From Lichenostomus cassidix (taxonomy: Eukaryota; Chordata; Aves; Passeriformes; Meliphagidae): a DNA stretch of 64,000 nt. This document shows positions 51,001 to 60,800 of this stretch, one piece after another (position 1 is the first letter of the stretch; each line of letters begins with the position of its first letter). The translations under genes and the position numbers were made by a program. A model generated the notes under the pieces. The model worked only from the letters and a program-made list of their open reading frames with translations, was not told where the DNA came from and did not search any database. Location of the stretch: NCBI GenBank assembly GCA_008360975.2, contig CM039193.1, positions 4,392,501-4,456,500 on the forward strand, read 5' to 3'.

Positions 51001-52953
51001 AGATTGTTCACAGAAGACAATTAACAGCCAACACACAATTTCAATTTTTTTTTTTTTTTAGCAGAAAAGTAAACAGAAAATTACTCCTCCTGTTTCATTT
51101 TCAAAGTCTTAAAGCATGTTGCTTTGAAAAGCAAACGCAGGAACAGGAGGACTACATCGTTAAGCATCAGAACAGGTTTCTCCTGTACCCTCATTTTTAA
51201 GCAGCTGTACTGATTTCTTCCCAATCAACTTTTAATCAGAGAGCATGGTTAAGAGGCTGAATTTGTTTGTAAAATAGCACATCTGCAAGTCTCTTCTGCT
51301 CTTGCTTCCCAGTTTTCTTCTAGATCCTGACCAGACCATACAGCAGGAATTAGTCATGCTGCCTAGCACCGTGCTGGAAAGGACCTCTGATACATTGCCC
51401 TAAGTGCCAAATAAAAACATACACAGTGCACAAGAGGCTCTGCAATGACCTGTTAATGACAGTGGGTAGGTTCCAGGCAGCCCCAAAAATTCTAGACCAG
51501 AAGCTTGTGAAATGACCTCCACTAGACGAGGGGAAATGAGCAGTACTAGGAGCAGCCCAGCGCTCATCAGCAGGGCTGCACAGGCTTATTTTCAGCCTTC
51601 TAAGGGACAGAATATTGATTCCAATTATCACCTGGAATCTGTAAATCAACAGCAGCCAGCTAGGGAAGTTTCCTGCTCACCAGAAAAGCACGGATTTATT
51701 TCAAGCAGAATGCATATTGTGTGCTCTCGCACACAACTAACGCAGCCAGCAGTCTAATAAATAAAAAGCAACCACATGTGCTTGCTAAAAGATGCACAGT
51801 CAGTGCAGCCAGCTCGGCCTCAAAATATCTGTGCCCTCTCTGATCAGCTTGGCAGCCACACAAAACCCTCCCGAGGAAAGCAGGCCAGGGAAGCAAAAAG
51901 GTGACGCTCCACAGTTCGTATCAAAGCAAATGCTGAACTGAATTTCATGGGCTATTTCTGTTTCCTTGCTAAATAGCAAAGGCCTACTGCAAATAACAGA
52001 GCGAGAGTTTCGCAGAAGAGAAAAGGTCACCCAGGATCTCTCACCATGGAAAATGCTCTGCTACAGAGAGGGAGCAGCACCGGCTCCCCGTGTAAAGAAA
52101 TATACGGAAATACCACTTATTGTCTCCACATGTTTATACAACAGACACTCCAACTGCAGCCTTTCCTTTTAAGACTGTTTTCAAAAATAAAAAAAGTACA
52201 AAAAGATGTGGTGAGGGTTTCCTTCCCAGTGCAGCGAATTTGAGGTGCAGAATAAACATGGAATTATTGACTCACTCACAAAAATGTTACCGGAGAGATT
52301 TCAGAGACATACTTTTGGCTTAGCTCTACTCCCACTGACGTCGGTTCAGACTTTTACCACTGATTTCAGGCAGTGCTGGCCTACGTAGCACTTCCAGCTC
52401 AGCTATTATTACCTTTTAGTTTAAAATATGTAATGTTCCTCTGTAACAGACGGAAAAATATTTCAGGAACTTTTTAAATCTGTTCCTCCAAGATACATTT
52501 TTATATTTTTTTTTAATCACACTGAGACACGGTTCCTGGATGCAAGAACATGTGACCTGTTCTAAATAAAGGATATTTTCCACTTCTTGCACAACTGGAA
52601 CAGATATAAGCAGTAGCTTGAACAAACTGCATTGCAGAACCCAACCAGAATATAAAACACTTGAATAAGATCCATAAATAGCAGTAATATGAAAAGACTA
52701 CCTCCAATAAGGCACAAACTCAATGTTAAGCCTAATGTAATCAAGTTCAAATTCAATCACGCTGCAAAGTTCATTTACAAAATTAAATTTGATCATCTGC
52801 AGGCTAAGGCACTAGGGCACTTTAGAAGAGTCCTCTTTGGCTCCAGAGTAAGCACACAGTTCAAAAACGTGTGTCTATTTGGCGAAATTAATATTTCCTC
52901 AACAATCATTGCATATTAAAAGGGAAGCTTTAACCAAATCAAGGCTTCAGTAT

Positions 52954-52983
52954 AGAGCATCAGATAAGAGCATCAGATAAGAG
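52954..52983. repeat. 13-bp tandem duplication containing GATA cores
   Basis: AGAGCATCAGATA occurs twice in perfect succession (52954-52966 and 52967-52979) and the next four bases continue the unit. Each copy creates AGATAAGA, a good GATA-factor site, so the duplication places two GATA sites 13 bases apart. Confidence 0.9.
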
Positions 52984-55900
52984 GAAAAAAACAAAAGGAA
53001 ATGTTTTGCAGAGGATCCCAACTGAACAGAGATGAGGCACCAGCTGATATAAGTAAAATATTGATGGTTTGCACAAAAAAAAGGCCTTTGGACAGCAGGA
53101 ATGATGAGAATTTTATAAAGACATCACTGCTTTAATAATGACAAACTCTACATATCAATGCTATTGCTCATAAAACAAAAATAAGCTTCCTAAGAAACTA
53201 TCATGCAAATTAAATGCATTTCCTAATATTTTTTCCCACTAAAAATACTTCAGTAACTGCATCATTCGGGTGCTTTTTAACCAGTCTGAAAATATAGGCA
53301 ACAGAAAAGGGTACAAATAGCAGTAATTTATCTGCAGGTTTTATTAAGAGCATGGCAGTAAATTACAACAGCTGACAGTAATTTGCTGGTGTTTGGTCAC
53401 ACAGACCATCCAAATGGACACACACTGCAGAGAACAAAAAAAAAAATAAGGAGAAAATCAATTTAATCTAGAAAATTTTGCTACATTCTCCACACCTGGG
53501 TTTGCTCAGATTGTCCTGTGCAGGGGCAGGCTGAACAGTCTTTACCTCCAGATACCAGTTTGACATCCAAAGCATTGCTAAATGATTTAAAGAATCCACA
53601 TTAGAGATGTAACTCAAACCTCCAGTGCCCTGCTGACTGCGTGCAGACATGTCAGGATCTGTGTTTACTTTTGGTAATAAAACTCCATCGATTTCATTGT
53701 ACATTGCTTGTACCAGGAAACAAACCTTATTTGCTTGTTCATTACACAAACACATACATATTTAAGTGTATGTACTTGTAGATTAAAACTATTATCCTTT
53801 GTGAATATGGCAGGAGAGAAAATATGAATATGAGGGGGAAAAAATAGATCTTATTGCCTTACTGGGTAGTCTTAAAGCCCAGTTTCCTCCCACAGCAAAA
53901 AATGACTCTGGAGAAACCAAAGCAACAGGAACATCATCTCAGTTTTCAAAGACATTCAACCATGGCAAATTCCAGAGATCCCATGAATGTAGGTATTGCT
54001 TTGCCCAAGGATCTAACTTCCTACGAGTCGGGTGGGTTTGGGAAGTATGGGTTTGACTGATCTATCTCACTCCCATGTATTCTCTCTACCCCTGTGATTA
54101 AAGCTTTTGCTGGGCTTACATTTTAACTTGGCCTCTAGCATTCAATTGTGGCTTGGCCTAAGTTAGTACAGTATTTACTGCAAAAAGCTTTTATTATTGG
54201 ACCCCTTGCGGCTTTGGATTGCAGACTTGAATTATGAAATAGGGATGGAGTAACTGCGAGGGCACACTGGAGAGGAGAAATCTTTAACTGGATGTCACAT
54301 ATTGGAAAACAAGCAATCTGGGAGGAAGCAAATAGGAGGGCTTCTCTCAGAGAAGGACAGCAGTATCAGCAGGGCTGAGTTAAACAGGTCAACAAAACTG
54401 TTCCTTCTTGGTTCAGAGCACTGACATTCTTACCTATTTCTGAGCGGGGTGAATTTTCTGTGTACTCACAATCTCAGCTGCTATGAGTAAGCCAAGGATG
54501 CTTCTCAACTCTTACGGTTAAAAAGCTCACAGAAAGCCTTGAGTGTTGCTAGGAAATCAGCAGTTCTCACCCGGGAAAAGGGCAGATCGCTGTTTCGACT
54601 CAGCTCCTCACATCAGCTCTGGTTTGCCTGCTCCCCAGGCACTTTTCCAGAGCCAGGCTGTGGAGAGGGTAAGAAAGCAATTCCCATGGCCACAGTCCCA
54701 CAACTACACCACGCTGACCTGCTGCTGTTCCACTCACTGCCGTGCAATTACTCCTGATTTACATCCACAAGAGAAAGCAGCAGGGTGATGCTGATAGCCT
54801 CGATAATCATCAGTCAAACTGGTTCCAGGCCTAAGCAGAGCTGAAGGACTACAGAAGTACTCTGAGATATGATCATGAAACAAACAGGTTTGTGAGCAAC
54901 TTCTGCCTCCTGTTATCAAGTTTTATCAGCCTGGCTGCAGGGACAGGTTTACATGGACCTGGCAGAGCCCCTGACTCCTTTGCATCTTCATCTCCCACAA
55001 TACCAGGAAGGCAACTGAGACTCTCCCTCGAGGTACGAGCTGTACGTGAGCTGGGCAGGCTCCACACTGAGGTTAACATGTCAGTTCACTATCTGCCAGA
55101 AAAGCCATGGATTGTTATTCCACCCTCGGGGCTCACTCTTCTCATACACATGGGTGCATGTGGAGGGACACGAGGCAGACTGGGATAAGCTGGTCACTCC
55201 TCCAAAATGCTCTCCTGGAAACATCAGGACAAATGTTGGTCTGAGGCACCACCAGGATGTCAGGATGACAGACCCTGGGGTCCCTTTAAACCCAAAGAGT
55301 GGGCAGTGCTGTCTTTGCAGGAATATCAGGTAAGGATATACTGGGGAAATTAACTCCAGAGAAGTTTGAAGTGACAGTATTTAGAAGACAGAAAAACACT
55401 CCAGCGATTCATTACAGAGTTTATTCACTTCTCCCTGAGAGAAGTGAACAACCCAAGGATGCATTTGGGTCCCAAAGCATCAAGTCACAGGAACTAAAAG
55501 CAGCTCCAACATCTGTGCAAGGTCAAATGCAGACCTGCTCTCCATGCTCACACCAGGAAAGCACAGACAAACTGCTGACTACAAAGAGGATAACCACAAA
55601 GGGTTGCACACCAGTTAGGACACTCAGCTGGTACAAACAGGGCTACTGGACCACAGCACAGTGGTCACGACTGCTGCACTCCACTGGCAACACAAGCATT
55701 AAACCTGTGTCTCTCAGCTGCCTCCATCACAGCTGGAACCCATCAGAGCCAGCGAATCCCATCTGCTCTGCACATTAGCTTGGCTCTCCAATAATTACCT
55801 GGGTAATGGCAACTTCCCTGCATAACCTTGGGGAGCAAAGGAGTTCTGGCAACTTCAGTTTGGTCAGATGGCTCGCTTGGGCTGCACATCACCACTACTA

Positions 55901-56967
55901 CCTGCAACATTTCTGAGCTGTACCAAGGGCTCACTGAAGACAGGCCACAGCAGGTGGCCCCACATCTGTCAGCCCTTGTGACAGCAACAGAATTTTTAAC
56001 ACCTTTCACTACAAGCCTTCAGCGTTTCTGAACCATTCAGAGGATGATCAAAAAGTCATTTATTTACTTTGAAGTTGGTCTGACAGGTGGTGCAAAGTAA
56101 ACTCATTCTAGCACTTTTTTTAATTTAATATTTACATTCTTATTCATTTTTCCACTATACAGAGACATATGAAGAGCAGTGTGGAAAACTAAAATATGAA
56201 TATAGAGACAAGCTAACAACACATCAGTTACACATAATACATTGACAGTAACGATCTTATATTCAGGATAGGAGAGTGTTGAGGTGAAATAGAGGGCTCT
56301 TGAATGAAAACACAGAGGGAGAAAGGTGCCATCGCTGACAAGGTGGATGCTGGAGGCGCGGGAGAGCACTGACTTTCTTCTCCCAGCAGCAGGACGCACA
56401 ACGGGTCGCTAACAGCCCACAAGGCAGGGAAACACGCACAGCCCGCCTTATTTCCCTTTACAGAGCATATCTACGCGACGCAGCCGCTCCAGATAAGCGA
56501 ACAGCGTCTATTTCACGGAAAAAAAACCACACTCTAGGAAGAAAGTGACCTACCTAGCAAAAGTTTCCAGTCCCTAAGCGACTGCGGGTATCAAACCTGT
56601 TCTCAGACTCGAAAAAAACCCCAAAAACCACACAAACAAAAACCACGCAAAAGCCACACAGTCAAGAACAAGCTCAGACGCTACAAGACCTTGCGCAGCT
56701 CCGCGCTGAGCCCGCCGGAGGGTCTGGGCCGCGGGCAGCGCAGCTCCCCGGGCAGGTGCGGCCCGGGCTCGGCCCGCTCCGGCGGGGCTGCCCCGGGTGA
56801 CAGCCGGGCCCGCACGGCCAACAATGCCCTTTACATAACGCGGGCCCGGCCCGCCCTCCGCCAACAACGCCGCTATTATGGCACGGAGCGCTCGGCGCTG
56901 CGCAGCGGGGGCCGCGGGGATGCTCCGCGCCCGCGCACGGCGGGGACCCGCGCCCGCAACGCCCCAC

Positions 56968-57071
56968 CTGCTCTTGAGGGGCTGGCTCTTCAGCTCGTAG
57001 TACGTCTTGGGCTCCTCGTGGAACTCCTCGCCCACCTCGAAGTCCGGCACGATCCCCGACTCCGCCTGCAT
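56968..57071 (-). CDS. MITF: MITF exon 1A, first coding exon of MITF-A
   Basis: The exon encodes the N-terminus of the long, broadly expressed MITF-A isoform: MQAESGIVPDFEVGEEFHEE followed by PKTYYELKSQPLKS, then two bases (AG) of a split codon. The donor is AG|GTGGGG. Joined to C at the start of exon 1B1b, it reads LKSS-NSEHPG in frame, as in the mammalian protein (LKSSSSAEHPG). From memory, only position 3 (A for S) differs from human within the exon. The start is the ATG at 57069-57071, in the CpG island. The acidic segment VPDFEVGEEFHEEPKTYYEL is characteristic of MITF-A and its TFE3-like relatives. In MITF-A this N-terminus combines with the Rag-binding segment of exon 1B1b. The exact 5' end of the leader is unknown. 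Identification is firm. Confidence 0.97.
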
Positions 57072-57208
57072 CGTCGCCGCGGCCGCTGCGAGAGGAGAGA
57101 CGGGAGGTTACGGCTGCGGCGCCCAGCGAGCCCCGCCGCGCCGCCCGCCCCGCTCAGCTCCGCTCAGCTCCGCCGCCTGGGCTCACACACAGCGCCGCCC
57201 GCCCCGCC

Positions 57209-57221
57209 TGGGACTTGTAGT
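57209..57221 (-). promoter_or_regulatory. ACTAYRNNNCCCR promoter motif, copy 1
   Basis: On the minus strand this reads ACTACAAGTCCCA, an exact match to the conserved promoter motif ACTAYRNNNCCCR, related to half of the ZNF143 (Staf) site. It lies about 140 bases upstream of the MITF-A ATG. Confidence 0.7.
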
Positions 57222-57260
57222 CCGCCCCGGGGCCGGCCGGGCCGCCTCCGCCCGCCGCGC

Positions 57261-57273
57261 ACTACAAGTCCCG
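57261..57273 (+). promoter_or_regulatory. ACTAYRNNNCCCR promoter motif, copy 2 (inverted)
   Basis: ACTACAAGTCCCG on the plus strand is again an exact match to ACTAYRNNNCCCR. It is inverted relative to the copy at 57209-57221, 52 bases away start to start. ACTACAAGTCCC is identical in both copies. Confidence 0.7.
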
Positions 57274-57290
57274 CCGCGCCGCGCCGCGCC

Positions 57291-57312
57291 GGGAGGGCAG
57301 GGCCGGGCCGGG
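57291..57312 (+). other. G-quadruplex motif in the MITF-A promoter
   Basis: Five GGG runs occur at 57291, 57295, 57300, 57305 and 57310, separated by A, CA, CC and CC. Loops of one or two bases predict a stable fold on the template strand, about 220-240 bases upstream of the ATG. Confidence 0.7.
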
Positions 57313-57461
57313 CCGCGGCTGTCAGCGGGAGAGCGGGGCCGCCCGCACCGCCCCGTGCAGCCCGCCCCGTTCCTCCCCAGCCCGCCCCTTCCCCGCTCCC
57401 GGCCCATTCCCGGCCGTGCGCGCCACCTGCCGCCCCCTCCCTCCCTGCCGCCCCGCCCCCG

Positions 57462-57469
57462 TGACGTCA
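57462..57469. promoter_or_regulatory. CRE (TGACGTCA), copy 1
   Basis: A perfect palindromic cAMP-response element within GTGACGTCAC, inside the CpG island, about 390 bases upstream of the MITF-A ATG. CREB/ATF binding is inferred from the motif. The MITF-M promoter is a known CREB target; this site belongs to the 1A promoter region. Confidence 0.8.
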
Positions 57470-57498
57470 CGCGGCTCTGACGGCACAGGTGCCGCTCG

Positions 57499-57506
57499 TG
57501 ACGTCA
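57499..57506. promoter_or_regulatory. CRE (TGACGTCA), copy 2
   Basis: A second perfect palindromic CRE within CGTGACGTCACG, 37 bases from the first. Both share the extended context CGTGACGTCACG (the first reads CCGTGACGTCACGC across its flanks), so the pair is a near-identical repeat. Confidence 0.8.
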
Positions 57507-57597
57507 CGCTGTCCGCAGCCCCCCAGCGGCTCTCGGGGTTCGGCTCTCCGCAAAGCGCTGCGGTGTCTCTGAAATCACAGGGCCGTGGGACGGTGAG

Positions 57598-57630
57598 CAT
57601 CCCATCCCATCCCCTCTCATCCCATCCCAT
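57598..57630. repeat. CATCC-type pentamer microsatellite at a CR1 end
   Basis: CATCCCATCCCATCCC, then CTCT, then CATCCCATCCCAT: two blocks of a 5-base unit. It touches the end of the CR1 copy on its right and probably grew from the CR1 tail sequence. Confidence 0.8.
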
Positions 57631-57890
57631 GGCAGGGACACCTTCCACCATCCCAGGTTGCTCCAAGCTATGTCCAACCTGGCCTTGGACACTGCCAGGG
57701 ATCCAGGGACAGCCACAGCTTCTCTGTGCCAGTGCCTCACCACCCTCACAGCAAAGAATTTCTTCCTCATATGCAATCTAAACTTGCTCTCCAGTTTGAA
57801 TCCATTCTCCCTTGTGCTGTCTCTACAGACTCCTGTAAAAACTCCCTCTCTGTCTTTCTTGTGGGTTCACTTTCGGTGCTGGGAACCTCC
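57627..57890 (-). mobile_element. CR1 LINE fragment at the promoter edge
   Basis: In minus orientation the sequence gives the CR1 reverse transcriptase C-terminus (RKKFFAVRVVRHWHREAVAV), CCTGGATCCCTGGCAGTGTC, GACATAGCTTGGAGCAACCT and GGTGGAAGGTGTCCCTGCC. Upstream in the element, CAGCACCGAAAGTGAACCCA and CAAGAAAGACAG match the CR1 body. The terminal part is replaced by a pentamer repeat. It lies about 560 bases upstream of the MITF-A ATG, in the same orientation as MITF. Confidence 0.93.
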
Positions 57891-60800
57891 AGCACAAAGA
57901 AAAAAGGGTTCTTCGCCTCCCCTTGGGAATGTCTGACCCATGCAGCAGGTGTCCAGCTGCAAACAACATTCCCATACAAGTGCAGACCTAGAAATCAGCC
58001 TTGCCAGAGTTCAGTTAGAGGGGAGGGTGTGATGGGTTTGAGTGCCAACCACAGAGATCAGCTGGCAGTAGAGCGTGGCACATTTATTGTCACTTACTTT
58101 GACGGGTTCAAAAGCAATGAATGTTTGCATCCCAGGACTTTGCACTTTTCCAATCAAGTTCCCAGCACAAGAATTGACAGCTCTAAGTGGCTTCCTTTGA
58201 ACTTTACCTGCCTTTATAAATAGTCTAAAGCTCATAAACATGGCAAAGAAAGGTTCAGTAAAATGGAACATTTGAAGACAGCTGGGCTTCAGTTATTTCC
58301 AGCAGAAATGTTTTAATGCCACTTCATCTTCCAGTTTGGCTCCTGGCATGTTTGGGATACTAAGAGCAGATAAGCTCAGAACACAGAACTTGTTTAATGA
58401 TCTTGTTTGGCCTTTGTTGTTCTCTTCAGTTTGGAGGCATGGTGCCATAGGAAGATGGACTTCAGGACTGGGGTTCTGTCCCTGAGCTCATGAGGGACCT
58501 ATCAGCACTGATGATGACTCTGGACATCTCTGATCCTCGTTTACAACCCAGAGGGCAAGAAACCTTCCTCAGCTCTGTCCTGTCCCATCTGCTGTGACAG
58601 GAATCCCCCAGTTCAGAAATCCCATAGAGGTTTTCATTCATAACATTTTCCCAGAGCTTTGACCTCACTTAACGAAGTCCTAGCACAACTCAGAGAACCA
58701 GGACATTTAAGGATGCTGGTGATAATTGATGCTTAATAATTCTGGTGCCATTATATCACAGCTAAAATCACAACACTCCTGTTGTGCCAGGGGAACACCA
58801 CTAATTCCAACACACCAGATAAGCCAGAAAAAGAGTCTTTTCCATACATCCTTTCCCTCTGTCTCAACTGCCAAAGCTGCTCAGTGCTGCACCAGGGACT
58901 GCTCACACCTGGGCAGCTAGGACTCCTGCTCATTTCAGGCAACGTGAGATTTGATTAAATAAACCCAAGAATTCCAGCTTGCTTCAGAAATTTAAGTCCC
59001 AGATTATTATGCAGCTGCCAAATTCCAAGCAATGCTTTAATAGCAAGAGTAATAACTTTAATGAATCAGATACAACAAATTGGATAAGGCCCTGAAGAAT
59101 GTTCTTTTGAGCCCACATTGGCAGATGGCGGGGATGGCTCAACAGAGGAGTAGGCTTGATAACACTGCTTTGGGCAAAAAAAAAAGGCAACCAACAAACA
59201 AACAACTAAAAACAACTTAGAATAAACCCACTGCTCAGCTACATTTACAGCCTGTGCCTCTGTGGGTTAGGGGGTGTTGTGAGGAACTGTGTTTTCACAA
59301 GTGAGGAATCACTCCATGATTTGATGAAGGCAGTAAACAGCAGGACTCATCTCTTTGCAATGATCTTGCTTCTATTTTCCCAGGTGTAAAAATGAGATAT
59401 TCTCTTCTGCTGTTCAAAATGTACAGCTTATGAGCCTTCAGCTCTGTTTTAATTATAGAACTAGTTCTAAAGAGCAAAGATCTTGTATGCAAATAAATGT
59501 CCCAGGCAATGCTGCTTCACTTGAGATACCACAGCCTCAGCTGGGCCAGCGTGTGCAGCTCCCAGGGAGAAAGGAAGCTGGTTTACTTTTCATCAGACCA
59601 TGAATCTTTTGATTCTGTCTCGCAGTTTCTGTGCAATGCAAAGTTTTATCTGGTGTTCGGATCTAGGTAGTTTCTCCTTGCACCTGAGCTGACTGGGACT
59701 TTCACACTGCTTTGCTGAGTCATACAAAGTGTTCTTCTATTCATTATAGACGTCATCCATGTTTATATCATCTTTTTAGAGTTTATCTTTCAGGGTGAAA
59801 GAACAATACTTCTACTGTGCCTGAGCAGGATACTAATACGTAAGCATGGCCCAAAACAAAAATTATGCTTTAAAAAGCATCTTATTATGCCAATATTGCA
59901 GTTAAATTGCCATAAATAAAATTTAGTTAACCCCCAAATACGTACCAGGTGAAACTAAAGCTGAAGTGACTGTTGTATTGCTGCAGGGTTTCTGTAAAGT
60001 TACTCTCTATAGCTGGAATTCTGTGTAGCTCTGTTGATTGTTTTCCAGTTATGAATGTCAAACCACTTGAGGGAGGTGAGCAAGAATGATTATCCACTTT
60101 AGCAAAGTGAAAAACAAAATACAGAAGGGTCATTTGTCAAACATCAAATCAGTGGCAGAACACGAACTTCAATCTAGTGCTCACATTATGGGCATAACCC
60201 TACTAAGACTCTTACTAGGTCATATTTCTGTAGAATTGTCACTCCAATAAGGACAATTGCCTACAAACAAGTCCCAAACACTCTCTAGGAGGTAAAGTCA
60301 GGTTTCATCGGGGGCAGCCTTGTGTTCAGATTTAGGGCTCACTGGGAATGCACAACTTGGTTTTCTGTTACTTGAAAGCAAGTCCTTGCTAAGTCCTTTC
60401 CAGAGCTGGAAATTAACACCCAGCAATACAGTCTCAGTGCTTATGTGACACTTTTGTCTCATTCTTCACCCAAACTAATAAAACCCCTTCAAAAGCCATG
60501 AGCAATTGTGTTTGGGCTTCACAGTGCCATGTAGACATCTCTCTGGTCAGCATTGTTCAGTTATTTTTCAAATGATGGGTCTGATTTTCCTAAAGCCATT
60601 AAAATGTATTCATCTTGGGCAAATTCTCCTTTTCAGAGTGGATTCTCATCAAGACTGAGAAAGCAGCACAAAGGTTCAGGATACTGAGGGACTTTGGTCG
60701 TGCAGCTCCTGAGAAAGGTTTATCAGGAGACACAACTCTTCCTCCTTCTAAACCAATATTTCCTGTGATTTCAGCAATGATTTTGAGATACCATGGGGCA

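Larger units (their letters stand above)
43507..56349 (-). other. MITF: MITF intron segment, 5' part of the long intron
   Basis: About 12.8 kb of non-coding intron downstream of the exon 1A CpG island. It includes A runs at 43842-43852 and 53436-53446, T runs at 47680-47691, 50552-50563 and 51045-51059, an AAAT microsatellite at 47991-48005 and a 13-bp tandem duplication at 52954-52983. Open frames of 156-173 codons at 45830-46351, 48518-48988 and 55299-55778 have no recognisable domains. A possible CR1-like scrap (CCTGGGGTCCCTTTAAACCC) occurs near 55274. Confidence 0.6.
56350..57600 (-). promoter_or_regulatory. MITF: CpG island promoter of MITF-A
   Basis: A sharp GC- and CpG-rich island, densest at 56690-57560, spans exon 1A, its leader and the start of the intron. 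It has many GC boxes (CCGCCC/CCGCCCC) and no TATA box near the start, as expected of a broadly expressed CpG-island promoter; MITF-A is the broadly expressed isoform in other vertebrates. It contains two perfect CREs (57462-57469, 57499-57506), an inverted pair of ACTAYRNNNCCCR motifs (57209-57221, 57261-57273) and a G-quadruplex-type run (57291-57312). A CR1 insert abuts its upstream edge. The transcription start cannot be placed exactly. Divergent transcription is possible but unsupported. Confidence 0.9.

Noticed and set aside
55262..55300. CR1-like scrap (CCTGGGGTCCCTTTAAACCC)
   Set aside because: Only about 25 bases resemble the CR1 tail, with no flanking support.
55299..55778. 159-codon plus-strand frame
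   Set aside because: No recognisable motif. No splice or promoter context supports it.
8261..56349. Search for further alternative first exons (1C, 1J, 1E, 1D)
   Set aside because: Several of these are non-coding in mammals, and I could not match any coding one with confidence, so none is called.
56574..56967. Continuation of the exon 1A frame into the intron (131 more codons)
   Set aside because: A consensus donor (AG|GTGGGG) and the known exon structure end the exon at 56968. The rest is GC-rich intron read-through.
56691..57464. 257-codon open frame on the plus strand across the CpG island, with overlapping 157-, 121- and 114-codon frames
   Set aside because: GC-saturated sequence lacks stop codons. 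The translation is a Pro/Ala/Arg/Gly run antisense to exon 1A, with no domain.
58027..58060. TGTGATGGGTTTGAGTGCCA as a possible songbird LTR start
   Set aside because: The following sequence does not continue like an LTR that I know, and no paired repeat or target duplication is visible.
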